A stretch of 21,754 bases of DNA from an uncultured Actinomycetes bacterium (GTDB lineage: Bacteria; Actinomycetota; Actinomycetes; S36-B12), in NCBI GenBank assembly GCA_937902285.1, contig CALGTB010000108.1, positions 1 to 21,754 of the forward strand. Reading direction: 5' to 3'. Every line of letters starts with the position of its first letter. The first letter of the stretch is position 1. Both the position numbers and the translations under genes were made by a program. The notes beneath the pieces were generated by a model. It had not been told where the DNA came from. It made no database searches and worked only from the letters and a program-made list of their open reading frames with translations. Below, piece by piece: positions 6,599 through 12,598 of the stretch.

Positions 6599-7075
6599 CT
6601 AGCGAGCGGCCTTGCGAGCCGGAGCCTTCTTGGCCGGAGCCTTGCGAGCCGGTGCCTTGCGGACCGGTGCCTTCTTGACTGCGGCCTTGCGAGCCGGAGC
6701 CTTCTTGGCCGGTGCCTTGCGGACCGGTGCCTTCTTGGCGACGGCCTTCTTGGCCGGTGCCTTGCGGACCGGTGCCTTCTTGACTGCGGCCTTGCGGACC
6801 GGAGCCTTCTTGGCCGGTGCCTTGCGGACCGGTGCCTTCTTGGCGACGGCCTTCTTGGCCGGTGCCTTCTTCGCCGGTGCCTTCTTGGCCGGTGCCTTGC
6901 GAACCGGTGCCTTCTTGACTGCAGCCTTCTTGGCCGGGGCCTTCTTGGCCGGGGCCTTCTTCGCGACAGCCTTCTTCGCCGGGGCCTTCTTGGCCGGGGC
7001 CTTCTTCACAGCTGCCTTGCGCGGTGCCGCCTTCTTGGCCGGCGCCTTGCGTGCAGTCTTCTTTGCGACCGCCAC
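6599..7075 (-). CDS. Histone H1-like Lys/Ala/Pro-rich repeat protein
   Basis: The protein has 158 residues from a GTG start chosen for its GGGAGG ribosome binding site 6 bases upstream. It consists almost entirely of Lys, Ala, Pro, Val and Arg in five-residue units such as KAPAK, KAPVR and KAAVK, ending KAPARKAAR. There is no folded domain and no acidic residue, so the protein is very basic and expected to be disordered. Such sequence is known from eukaryotic H1 tails, the C-terminal tails of actinobacterial HU (HupB) and bacterial H1-like proteins, where it binds DNA or RNA through charge. Here the tail stands alone without an HU domain. The likely role is nucleoid or RNA compaction, by inference. 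A longer frame from 7177 lacks both a ribosome binding site and the composition. The plus strand is open through the same repeats but is a shadow. Confidence 0.85.
   Translation of the reverse strand: MAVAKKTARKAPAKKAAPRKAAVKKAPAKKAPAKKAVAKKAPAKKAPAKKAAVKKAPVRKAPAKKAPAKKAPAKKAVAKKAPVRKAPAKKAPVRKAAVKKAPVRKAPAKKAVAKKAPVRKAPAKKAPARKAAVKKAPVRKAPARKAPAKKAPARKAAR
6654..6863. repeat. Tandem 105-bp direct duplication inside the KAP-repeat gene
   Basis: Copies at 6654-6758 and 6759-6863 are identical except for two adjacent substitutions (AG against GA), that is 103 of 105 bases. The unit is 35 codons, so the reading frame is kept. Around it the gene is built from degenerate 15-bp units on the motif GCCTTCTTGGCCGGT. 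Confidence 0.93.
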
Positions 7076-7176
7076 GTTTGCCTCCCGTGTCGTCGTTCCC
7101 TGCCTTTTGCAGAGCTCGTTGGTTACAACTTTGACAGAGCGATGTTGATAACGCAAAGGCATCTGCGCCTCGCGCA

Positions 7177-7188
7177 CGACACGTGTCG
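7177..7188. promoter_or_regulatory. Perfect 12-bp palindrome upstream of the KAP-repeat gene
   Basis: CGACACGTGTCG is a perfect palindrome about 100 bp upstream of the KAP-repeat start and just past the MFS stop. It could be an operator. No binding protein is implied by the sequence itself. Confidence 0.3.
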
Positions 7189-7203
7189 CGCATGTTCAGT
7201 GCG

Positions 7204-7237
7204 ACGTGTGCACATACGCGCGCACGTGCACGTGTGT
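7204..7237. other. 34-bp alternating purine-pyrimidine tract (Z-DNA potential)
   Basis: Every base from 7204 to 7237 alternates purine and pyrimidine, including runs of CGCGCG and the palindrome CACGTGCACGTG. Such GC/GT alternation is the classic sequence able to flip to left-handed Z-DNA under negative supercoiling. It lies between the MFS stop codon and the KAP-repeat promoter region, and its last base is the first base of that stop. Confidence 0.8.
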
Positions 7238-8541
7238 CATGCGTCGCGTTCGCGTCGCCGTTCGCGTTCGCGTATCGCGTCCTCACTCGTCCGATCGTCG
7301 TAATTCCACAATGATGGCAACGCAATTGCAGACAGTGCGACGCCGATGATGCATAGCGCTCCGCCACTGATGAAGGACACGCGCAGGGATGTGAGTGACG
7401 CTGAAGCACTGCTGCGCACCTGCCCGAGCAGCGGTCCGACCGAGTAGCTCAGCAACTCGATTCCTGCCATGCGTCCGCGCACATCGTCGGGAATCGTCTG
7501 GTTCCACATGACAGTCCGGAAGATGCCGCTCACCATGTCTGCTGCGCCCGCGAGCATCAGCAGCAGGAGCACCACCCACAGTGATGTGGTGAAGCCGACC
7601 AGTCCGATGCCCAGTCCCCACATCGCAGCAGCGACAACGATGGCGCGTCCATGGCGATGGACACTCGCTGTCCATCCGCTCGTGAGCGAGACGAGCAGGG
7701 AGCCGACAGCGCCCGCCGAATAGAGCAGTCCGAGCGCCCACGGTGCGCCGAGCTCGACGGCGAGGAACGGGAACAGGACGTAGGGGAAGGCGAACACCAT
7801 GGCGATGAGGTCGACGGCGTAGGTACCCATGAGGTCCTTGCGGCTCCAGGCATAGCGCATGCCGTCGGTGATGTGGGAGAGCGTGACGCGCTCACCCCCC
7901 TCGTCACCGACGCGGATGCTGCGGACCCGCCAGAGCAGCGCGACGGACACGACGAAGGTGGCGACATCGACTCCGTACGCCGCGACCGCACCACCCGCGC
8001 TGAGCAGCAGGCCCCCCACTGCGGGTCCCACGATGGTCCCCACCTGCCACTTGATGGCATTGAGCGCACTGGCTGCGGCGAGCTGGTCGTGCGCGACGAC
8101 CCGCGGGATCATCGCGTCGAGCGACGGCCGTTGAAGTCCGTCCGTCACCGCGAGCAGCATCGCCACCACGTAGAGCACCCACAGCTGCGGACTCGGCATC
8201 GCAGCGTTGACCAGCAGCGCCACCACGAGGACGCCCGATGCCGCCTCGGTGGCGATCACCATCGTCCTGCGGTCGACGGAGTCGGCGAGCGCGCCGCCGT
8301 ACAGGCCGAAGACGACGAGGGGCACCAGCTCGACGAGGCCGATCAGTCCCACCGCCACGAACGAGCCGGTGAGCTGTGCCACCTGGAACGGCAGCGCAAC
8401 GTAGGTGATCATCGAGCCGAGGTAGGTGATGCCGCCACTGATGAGGATGAGTCGGAAGTCGCGCGACTCGCGCAGCGGCGTGACGTCGACCCGCATCCGC
8501 GAGCTCCAGTGCGGCGTTGCGTCGTCTGGCGAGGCGGTCAC
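7237..8541 (-). CDS. MFS transporter (MFS_3 / EntS-like family)
   Basis: The protein has 434 residues from a GTG start. About a dozen hydrophobic segments cover residues 30-410. The loop 2-3 signature GGALADSVDRRTM at about 82-94 and segments such as WQVGTIVGPAVGGLLL and MWNQTIPDDVRGRMAG are typical of the PF05977 exporters (EntS, TetV-like). Substrate unknown; likely a proton-driven exporter in the cytoplasmic membrane. The C-terminal tail is odd: after the last helix it ends in a charged run, AIRERERRRERDA, encoded by near-repeats of GCGTTCGC. The last 250 bp of the gene are visibly less GC-rich than the rest. It is divergent from npdG with 27 bp between starts, and its mRNA may be leaderless. 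Confidence 0.88.
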   Translation of the reverse strand: MTASPDDATPHWSSRMRVDVTPLRESRDFRLILISGGITYLGSMITYVALPFQVAQLTGSFVAVGLIGLVELVPLVVFGLYGGALADSVDRRTMVIATEAASGVLVVALLVNAAMPSPQLWVLYVVAMLLAVTDGLQRPSLDAMIPRVVAHDQLAAASALNAIKWQVGTIVGPAVGGLLLSAGGAVAAYGVDVATFVVSVALLWRVRSIRVGDEGGERVTLSHITDGMRYAWSRKDLMGTYAVDLIAMVFAFPYVLFPFLAVELGAPWALGLLYSAGAVGSLLVSLTSGWTASVHRHGRAIVVAAAMWGLGIGLVGFTTSLWVVLLLLMLAGAADMVSGIFRTVMWNQTIPDDVRGRMAGIELLSYSVGPLLGQVRSSASASLTSLRVSFISGGALCIIGVALSAIALPSLWNYDDRTSEDAIRERERRRERDA

Positions 8542-8547
8542 GGCCGC

Positions 8548-8560
8548 ATTGTGGCAGGAT
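8548..8560. promoter_or_regulatory. Overlapping divergent -10 elements, MFS gene and npdG
   Basis: On the minus strand CACAAT (8548-8553) lies 6 bases before the MFS GTG. On the plus strand CAGGAT (8555-8560) lies 8 bases before the npdG GTG. Both spacings predict leaderless or nearly leaderless transcripts from one 27-bp gap. The -10 matches are modest. Confidence 0.35.
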
Positions 8561-8568
8561 CGCGCCTC

Positions 8569-9255
8569 GTGACCGAGCAGAGCGCATCGACCGTCCCGTC
8601 CGCACCCGACGTCAGCACGCTCCGCATCGGAGTGCTGGGAGGAACAGGGGAGCAGGGACGCGGGCTCGCCCGCCGACTGGCACTGGCAGGGCAGAGCATC
8701 GTGGTGGGCTCACGTGATGCGGGGCGCGCTGCGGCCGCGGCCGCGGAGATCGGGTCAGGCGTCGTCGGCCTGGGCAATGAGGAGTGTGCCCGTCTGTCGG
8801 ATGTCGTCATCGTGGCTGTTCCGTGGGACGGGCACGCGGACCTGCTCTCGACACTGGTCGAGGCACTCGACGGCAAGGTGGTCGTCGACTGCGTCAACCC
8901 GCTCGGCTTCGACAAGCAGGGTGCATACGCCCTGACGGTGGCGGAGGGCTCGGCGGCGCAGCAGGCGGCAGCCATCCTCAGCGGGAGCCGGGTCGTGGCG
9001 GCCTTCCATCACATCTCGGCGGTCCTGCTCCTCGATGAGTCCGTCGACTCCATCGACACCGATGTCCTCGTCCTGGGCGACGACCGCGAGGCGACCGACC
9101 TGGTGCAGGCACTCGCCGATCGCATCCCCGGGATCCGTGGCGTCTACGGCGGCCGGCTCCGCAATGCCGGACAGGTCGAGGCCATGACGGCCAACCTGAT
9201 CTCGATGAACCGCCGCTACAAGGCGCACGCCGGCATCCGCGTCACCGACATCTAG
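8569..9255 (+). CDS. npdG: NADPH-dependent F420 reductase
   Basis: The protein has 228 residues from a GTG start. It belongs to the F420H2:NADP+ oxidoreductase family (Fno/NpdG), which moves hydride between NADP(H) and deazaflavin F420. A Rossmann fold begins at residue 19 with IGVLGGTGEQGRGLARRLA, where GTGxQG is the family form of the dinucleotide loop. VVGSRD binds the NADP 2'-phosphate region, and VIVAVPWDGH and DCVNPLGFDKQGAY follow in the usual order. The C-terminal segment GRLRNAGQVEAMTANLISMNRRYKA is also characteristic. The host must therefore make F420, although no biosynthesis gene is in the window. A second in-frame GTG at 8551 would add 6 residues. It is convergent with panB, 41 bp away. 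Confidence 0.92.
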   Translation: MTEQSASTVPSAPDVSTLRIGVLGGTGEQGRGLARRLALAGQSIVVGSRDAGRAAAAAAEIGSGVVGLGNEECARLSDVVIVAVPWDGHADLLSTLVEALDGKVVVDCVNPLGFDKQGAYALTVAEGSAAQQAAAILSGSRVVAAFHHISAVLLLDESVDSIDTDVLVLGDDREATDLVQALADRIPGIRGVYGGRLRNAGQVEAMTANLISMNRRYKAHAGIRVTDI

Positions 9256-9278
9256 TCCGGCCGCACGACCGACGGCGG

Positions 9279-9295
9279 CCCCGTGGCCGACGGGG
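9279..9295. terminator. Weak hairpin between npdG and panB
   Basis: A 6-bp stem (CCCCGT, loop GGCCG, ACGGGG) lies in the 41-bp gap between two convergent genes. The position suits a shared terminator, but the stem is short and no T-run follows. Confidence 0.3.
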
Positions 9296-9296
9296 G

Positions 9297-10118
9297 CTAC
9301 TCGTACTGGTGCTCGGCGGCGGGGTAGGCGCCCGACACCACGTCGGCCCCCCAGCGCGACACCGCGTCGGACATCGTCGTGCGCACATCCGCGTAGGTCT
9401 TCACGAACCGCGGGAGCGGGCCCTCGGTGAGCCCGACGAGGTCCTGCCAGACGATCACCTGCGCGTCTGTCGCGCCGCCGGCCCCGATGCCGATCGTCGG
9501 GATGGTGAGGACCTCGCTCACCCGGGCGGCCAGCTCTGCGGGAACGACCTCGAGCACGATGGCGCAGGCCCCGGCAGCCTCCATGGCCTTGGCGTCGCGC
9601 AGCAGGTGCTCGCCGGCCTCACCGCGTCCCTGGACGCGGTAGCCGCCCAGCAGGTTGACCGACTGCGGGGTCAGCCCGAGATGACCGATGACCGGCACTC
9701 CCGATGTCGCGAGGGCCTCGACCTGCGGCAGGACCGCGGAGCCGCCCTCGAGCTTGACGGCGTGCGCGCCGCCCTCCTTCATGAACCGGGTGGCGGTGTC
9801 GATCGCCTGCGCCGCCGACGCCTGGTAGGACCCGAAGGGCAGGTCGGCGATGACGAGGGCTCGTGACGAGCCGCGCACCACCGCACGCACCAGGGGAATG
9901 AGCTCGTCGACGGTGACCGGAAGCGTCGAGTCGTGGCCGTAGACCACCATGGCCGCTGAATCGCCGACGAGGAGTGCGGGAATGCCCGCCTCGTCGAAGA
10001 TCCGCGCAGTCAGGGCGTCGTAGGCCGTGATCATCGGCCACTTCTCGCCGCGTCGGGTCGCCTCCGCCAGATCGCGCATCGTCACGCGTCGGCCCTGAGG
10101 AGCGCCATAGAAGGACAT
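9297..10118 (-). CDS. panB: 3-methyl-2-oxobutanoate hydroxymethyltransferase
   Basis: The protein has 273 residues. It makes ketopantoate from alpha-ketoisovalerate and methylene-tetrahydrofolate, the first committed step to pantothenate and CoA. The ATG at 10118 was chosen for its GGGAGAAG ribosome binding site and because MSFYGAPQ-RRVTMRDL is a typical start; a longer frame from 10175 is not supported. Family motifs are PMITAYDALTARIFDEAGI, the metal-binding LLVGDS (Asp53), VVYGHDSTLPVT, KEGGAHAVKLEGG, GHLGLTPQSVNLLGG, and catalytic Glu in AIVLEVVP. Length is normal (about 260-280). No panC or panD is adjacent. It shares a 144-bp divergent region with the DHA2 exporter. Confidence 0.96.
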   Translation of the reverse strand: MSFYGAPQGRRVTMRDLAEATRRGEKWPMITAYDALTARIFDEAGIPALLVGDSAAMVVYGHDSTLPVTVDELIPLVRAVVRGSSRALVIADLPFGSYQASAAQAIDTATRFMKEGGAHAVKLEGGSAVLPQVEALATSGVPVIGHLGLTPQSVNLLGGYRVQGRGEAGEHLLRDAKAMEAAGACAIVLEVVPAELAARVSEVLTIPTIGIGAGGATDAQVIVWQDLVGLTEGPLPRFVKTYADVRTTMSDAVSRWGADVVSGAYPAAEHQYE

Positions 10119-10206
10119 CGTCTTCTCCCATCTCGAGGCTCCTGGTGGAGTCCCCGGACGGGTCCATGATGACATGCCGCGGGGGCTGGCGTCGATGGCG
10201 CGCCGG

Positions 10207-10237
10207 ATTTCGATACGCTACCGATTCGTTTCGTAAT
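10207..10237. promoter_or_regulatory. Inverted repeat, candidate TetR operator
   Basis: Arms ATTTCGATACG (10207-10217) and CGTTTCGTAAT (10227-10237) match as an inverted repeat at 9 of 11 positions around a 9-bp spacer. The element ends 25 bp before the exporter's ATG, where a repressor would block its promoter. The exporter is followed by its coupled tetR, so this is the natural candidate site. It could also affect panB. Confidence 0.5.
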
Positions 10238-10262
10238 GGACGTGCCCAGGAGAAGGAGCCGC

Positions 10263-11987
10263 ATGCCGTCGAAGGACTGGATGACATCGGGCGAGGGACA
10301 CCCCCGACGCTGGGCGATCCTGGCCGTGCTGGTGGTGAGCCTGCTCGTGGTGGTGCTCGACAACACCATCCTCAACATCGCCCTGCCGACCATCCAGCGC
10401 GACCTCAGCGCGTCGCAGAGCCAGCTGGTGTGGGCGGTCGACGCCTACATCCTCGTGTTCGCGTCACTGCTGTTCACCTGGGGAGTCCTGGGCGACCGCT
10501 ACGGCCGCAAGAAGGTGCTGTTCATCGGACTGTCCCTCTTCGGGCTGGCGTCGGCCATCTGCGCCTTCGCCGCGACGGCGAACATGCTCATCGCGTTCCG
10601 CGCACTCATGGGCGTGGGCGGCGCCGCCGTGCTGCCCACGACTCTGGCGATCATCACCGTCGTGTTCCCCCCGCACGAGCGGGGCAAGGCGATCGGTGCC
10701 TGGGCGGCCGGTGTCGGAGGAGCCGTCGCGCTGGGTCCCGTCCTCGGGGGCATCCTGCTCGAGCACCCCGACTGGAGCAGCTGGCTCACGGGGAACGACT
10801 GGGGATCGGTGTTCCTCATCAACGTGCCGATCGTGATCGTCGGACTGTTCTTCATCTGGCGGGTCGTGCCCGAGACCAGGAACCCGCATCCGCGCAAGCT
10901 CGACATCCCCGGCCTTCTCATCTCGGCGACCGGGCTGGTGCTGCTCGTCTACGGCATCATCGACGCATCGTCGACCCGCTCCTGGCTCGCCCCATCGGTC
11001 ATCCTCCCGATGACGGCCGGGATCATCCTCATCGCCTTCTTCCTCTGGACGGAGGCCCGCAGCGACCACGCCAGCTTCGACGTCTCGCTGTTCCGCAACC
11101 GCGGGTACGCGGTCAGCCTCGCTGCGGTGAGCCTGGCCTTCTTCGCCCTCTCCGGCATCACGTTCTCTCTGCCCTTCTACCTGCAGATCCTGCGGGGCTA
11201 TTCGACGCTGGTGGCCGGGCTGTGCTTCGTCCCGTTCGCCGTCGGCCAGCTCATCGCGGCGCCGCGCAGTGCCGCAATGGTGAACCGCTTCGGCTACAAG
11301 CCGGTCATGACGACGGGACTGGTCCTGGTCGCCTTCTCGATGCTCATGCTCGCCCGCGTGCCCATCGATGCACCACTGTGGGCCATCCTCACGGTGTTCC
11401 TGCTGTTCGGGCTGGGGATGGGGAGTGTCATCGCGCCCGGGTCGACGGTCATGCAGAACGTCCTGCCCCTGGCTCGGGCCGGAGCCGGATCGGCCGTGCA
11501 GAACACCGTCCGCCAGGTCGCGGGCGCCCTGGGCGTCGCCATCGTCGGCACCGTCCTGGCGACGCAGTACGCGGCGAACCTCACGTCGGTCATCGACCGC
11601 GTGCCGGCGTCATTCCCCGACGAGGCGCGGCAGGCGGCGACGGAGTCGATCATCGCCGCCGACCAGATCCTCACCCAGGCATCCGCGCAGGGGGTGCCGG
11701 CGAGCGTCATCGATCCGCTCCGCGCGGGGGCGTACGAGGCCTTCCTCAGCGCGGCCCATGTCACGTCCTTCATCTCCTTCGTGGTCATCGTGATCGCAGC
11801 GCTCCTGGTCTTCTTCCTGCTGCCGAAGATCACGCCGCCGGCCAAGGGCGACCGCGCGGTGGGTGCCCCCGCTGATCCGGCCGACGCTCTCGTCCAGCGC
11901 GAGGCCGCGCAGTACGCCGAGGAGGCTGCCGAGGAGTACGGCGCGGGCGAGGGACAGGGTCCGGAGGCACGGGGGTCCTCCGCATGA
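10263..11987 (+). CDS. DHA2 family MFS drug exporter (14 TM, EmrB/QacA type)
   Basis: The protein has 574 residues from an ATG with a strong AGGAGAAGGAG ribosome binding site; an upstream in-frame start at 10236 would overlap the inverted repeat. Motif D1 of 14-TM antiporters appears as LDNTILNIALPTIQRDL (residues 32-48). Motif A is GVLGDRYGRKK (74-84), and the antiporter motif C is GVGGAVALGPVLGG (150-163). About 14 hydrophobic segments precede a hydrophilic tail of about 55 residues rich in Ala and Glu. Proton-driven efflux of cationic or lipophilic drugs is the family role; the substrate is unknown. Its stop overlaps the tetR ATG (ATGA), which indicates translational coupling. Confidence 0.94.
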   Translation: MPSKDWMTSGEGHPRRWAILAVLVVSLLVVVLDNTILNIALPTIQRDLSASQSQLVWAVDAYILVFASLLFTWGVLGDRYGRKKVLFIGLSLFGLASAICAFAATANMLIAFRALMGVGGAAVLPTTLAIITVVFPPHERGKAIGAWAAGVGGAVALGPVLGGILLEHPDWSSWLTGNDWGSVFLINVPIVIVGLFFIWRVVPETRNPHPRKLDIPGLLISATGLVLLVYGIIDASSTRSWLAPSVILPMTAGIILIAFFLWTEARSDHASFDVSLFRNRGYAVSLAAVSLAFFALSGITFSLPFYLQILRGYSTLVAGLCFVPFAVGQLIAAPRSAAMVNRFGYKPVMTTGLVLVAFSMLMLARVPIDAPLWAILTVFLLFGLGMGSVIAPGSTVMQNVLPLARAGAGSAVQNTVRQVAGALGVAIVGTVLATQYAANLTSVIDRVPASFPDEARQAATESIIAADQILTQASAQGVPASVIDPLRAGAYEAFLSAAHVTSFISFVVIVIAALLVFFLLPKITPPAKGDRAVGAPADPADALVQREAAQYAEEAAEEYGAGEGQGPEARGSSA

Positions 11988-12598
11988 GCGTCGCCGTCGC
12001 TCCACCTGCTCCCCGCAAGGGCCGGCCGCGCGACGAGCGGATCGATCACGAGATCACGTCGGCCGCACTCCTCGTGCTCGCGGACACCGGGTTCGCGGGA
12101 TTCTCTGTCGCCGAGGTCGCGGCGCGAGCCGGCGTCGCCAAGACGACGGTCTACCGCCGCTTCCCGACCCGTGACGACCTGCTCGCTGCGGCCCTGGAGA
12201 GGCTCAACGACGATCTTCCCCCGCCACCGTCGACCGGCTCGGTGCGAGATCAGCTGGTCGAGGCGCTCGACGGGATCCGCCGGCGGACGCCGGACTCGAC
12301 CCGGGGGCGCATCCTCATGCACGTGGTGGGGGAGGGCGCACGCGAGCCGCGGCTCGCCGAGCTCGTGCACGACCGCGTGCTCGCCCCGCGGCGGCGGATC
12401 CTCAGCGACATCATCGAGCGGGGGATGGCGAGCGGCGAGCTGCGCGCCGACCTCGACGTCACCGCGGTCATCCCGGTGCTCGTCGGGCCGATGCTCTACC
12501 TGGGCATGTGGCGGATGTGCTCCGCCGCGCAGCAGGTCTCGGTCGAGTCGGTCGTCGACGTGCTCATGACGGGGATGACTCGCGCCATCGAGTCGTGA
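11984..12598 (+). CDS. TetR family transcriptional regulator
   Basis: The protein has 204 residues. The N-terminal helix-turn-helix is clear: ITSAALLVLADTGFAGFSV, then AEVAARAGVAKTTVYRRFPTRDDLL (about residues 23-66), including the TTVYRRF core of the recognition helix. The C-terminal half is the ligand-binding and dimer domain, of the TetR_C type with RGRILMHVVGEGAREP. The gene begins inside the exporter's stop codon, so it is made together with the pump and probably represses this operon through the inverted repeat at 10207-10237. The last 35 bp overlap the 3' end of nadE on the other strand. Confidence 0.93.
   Translation: MSVAVAPPAPRKGRPRDERIDHEITSAALLVLADTGFAGFSVAEVAARAGVAKTTVYRRFPTRDDLLAAALERLNDDLPPPPSTGSVRDQLVEALDGIRRRTPDSTRGRILMHVVGEGAREPRLAELVHDRVLAPRRRILSDIIERGMASGELRADLDVTAVIPVLVGPMLYLGMWRMCSAAQQVSVESVVDVLMTGMTRAIES

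Noticed and set aside
6600..7070. Regularly spaced short repeats resembling a CRISPR array
   Set aside because: The units are 15-bp multiples in frame with a protein and have no unique spacers or cas genes nearby.
6612..7148. Plus-strand 178-codon ORF of AGAFLAGALRTG-like repeats
   Set aside because: It is the complement of the KAP-repeat gene. The opposite strand has the ribosome binding site, the terminator and a known type of composition.
7076..7177. Longer KAP-repeat protein starting at 7177
   Set aside because: The extra residues lack the repeat composition and have no ribosome binding site, while GGGAGG precedes the GTG at 7075.
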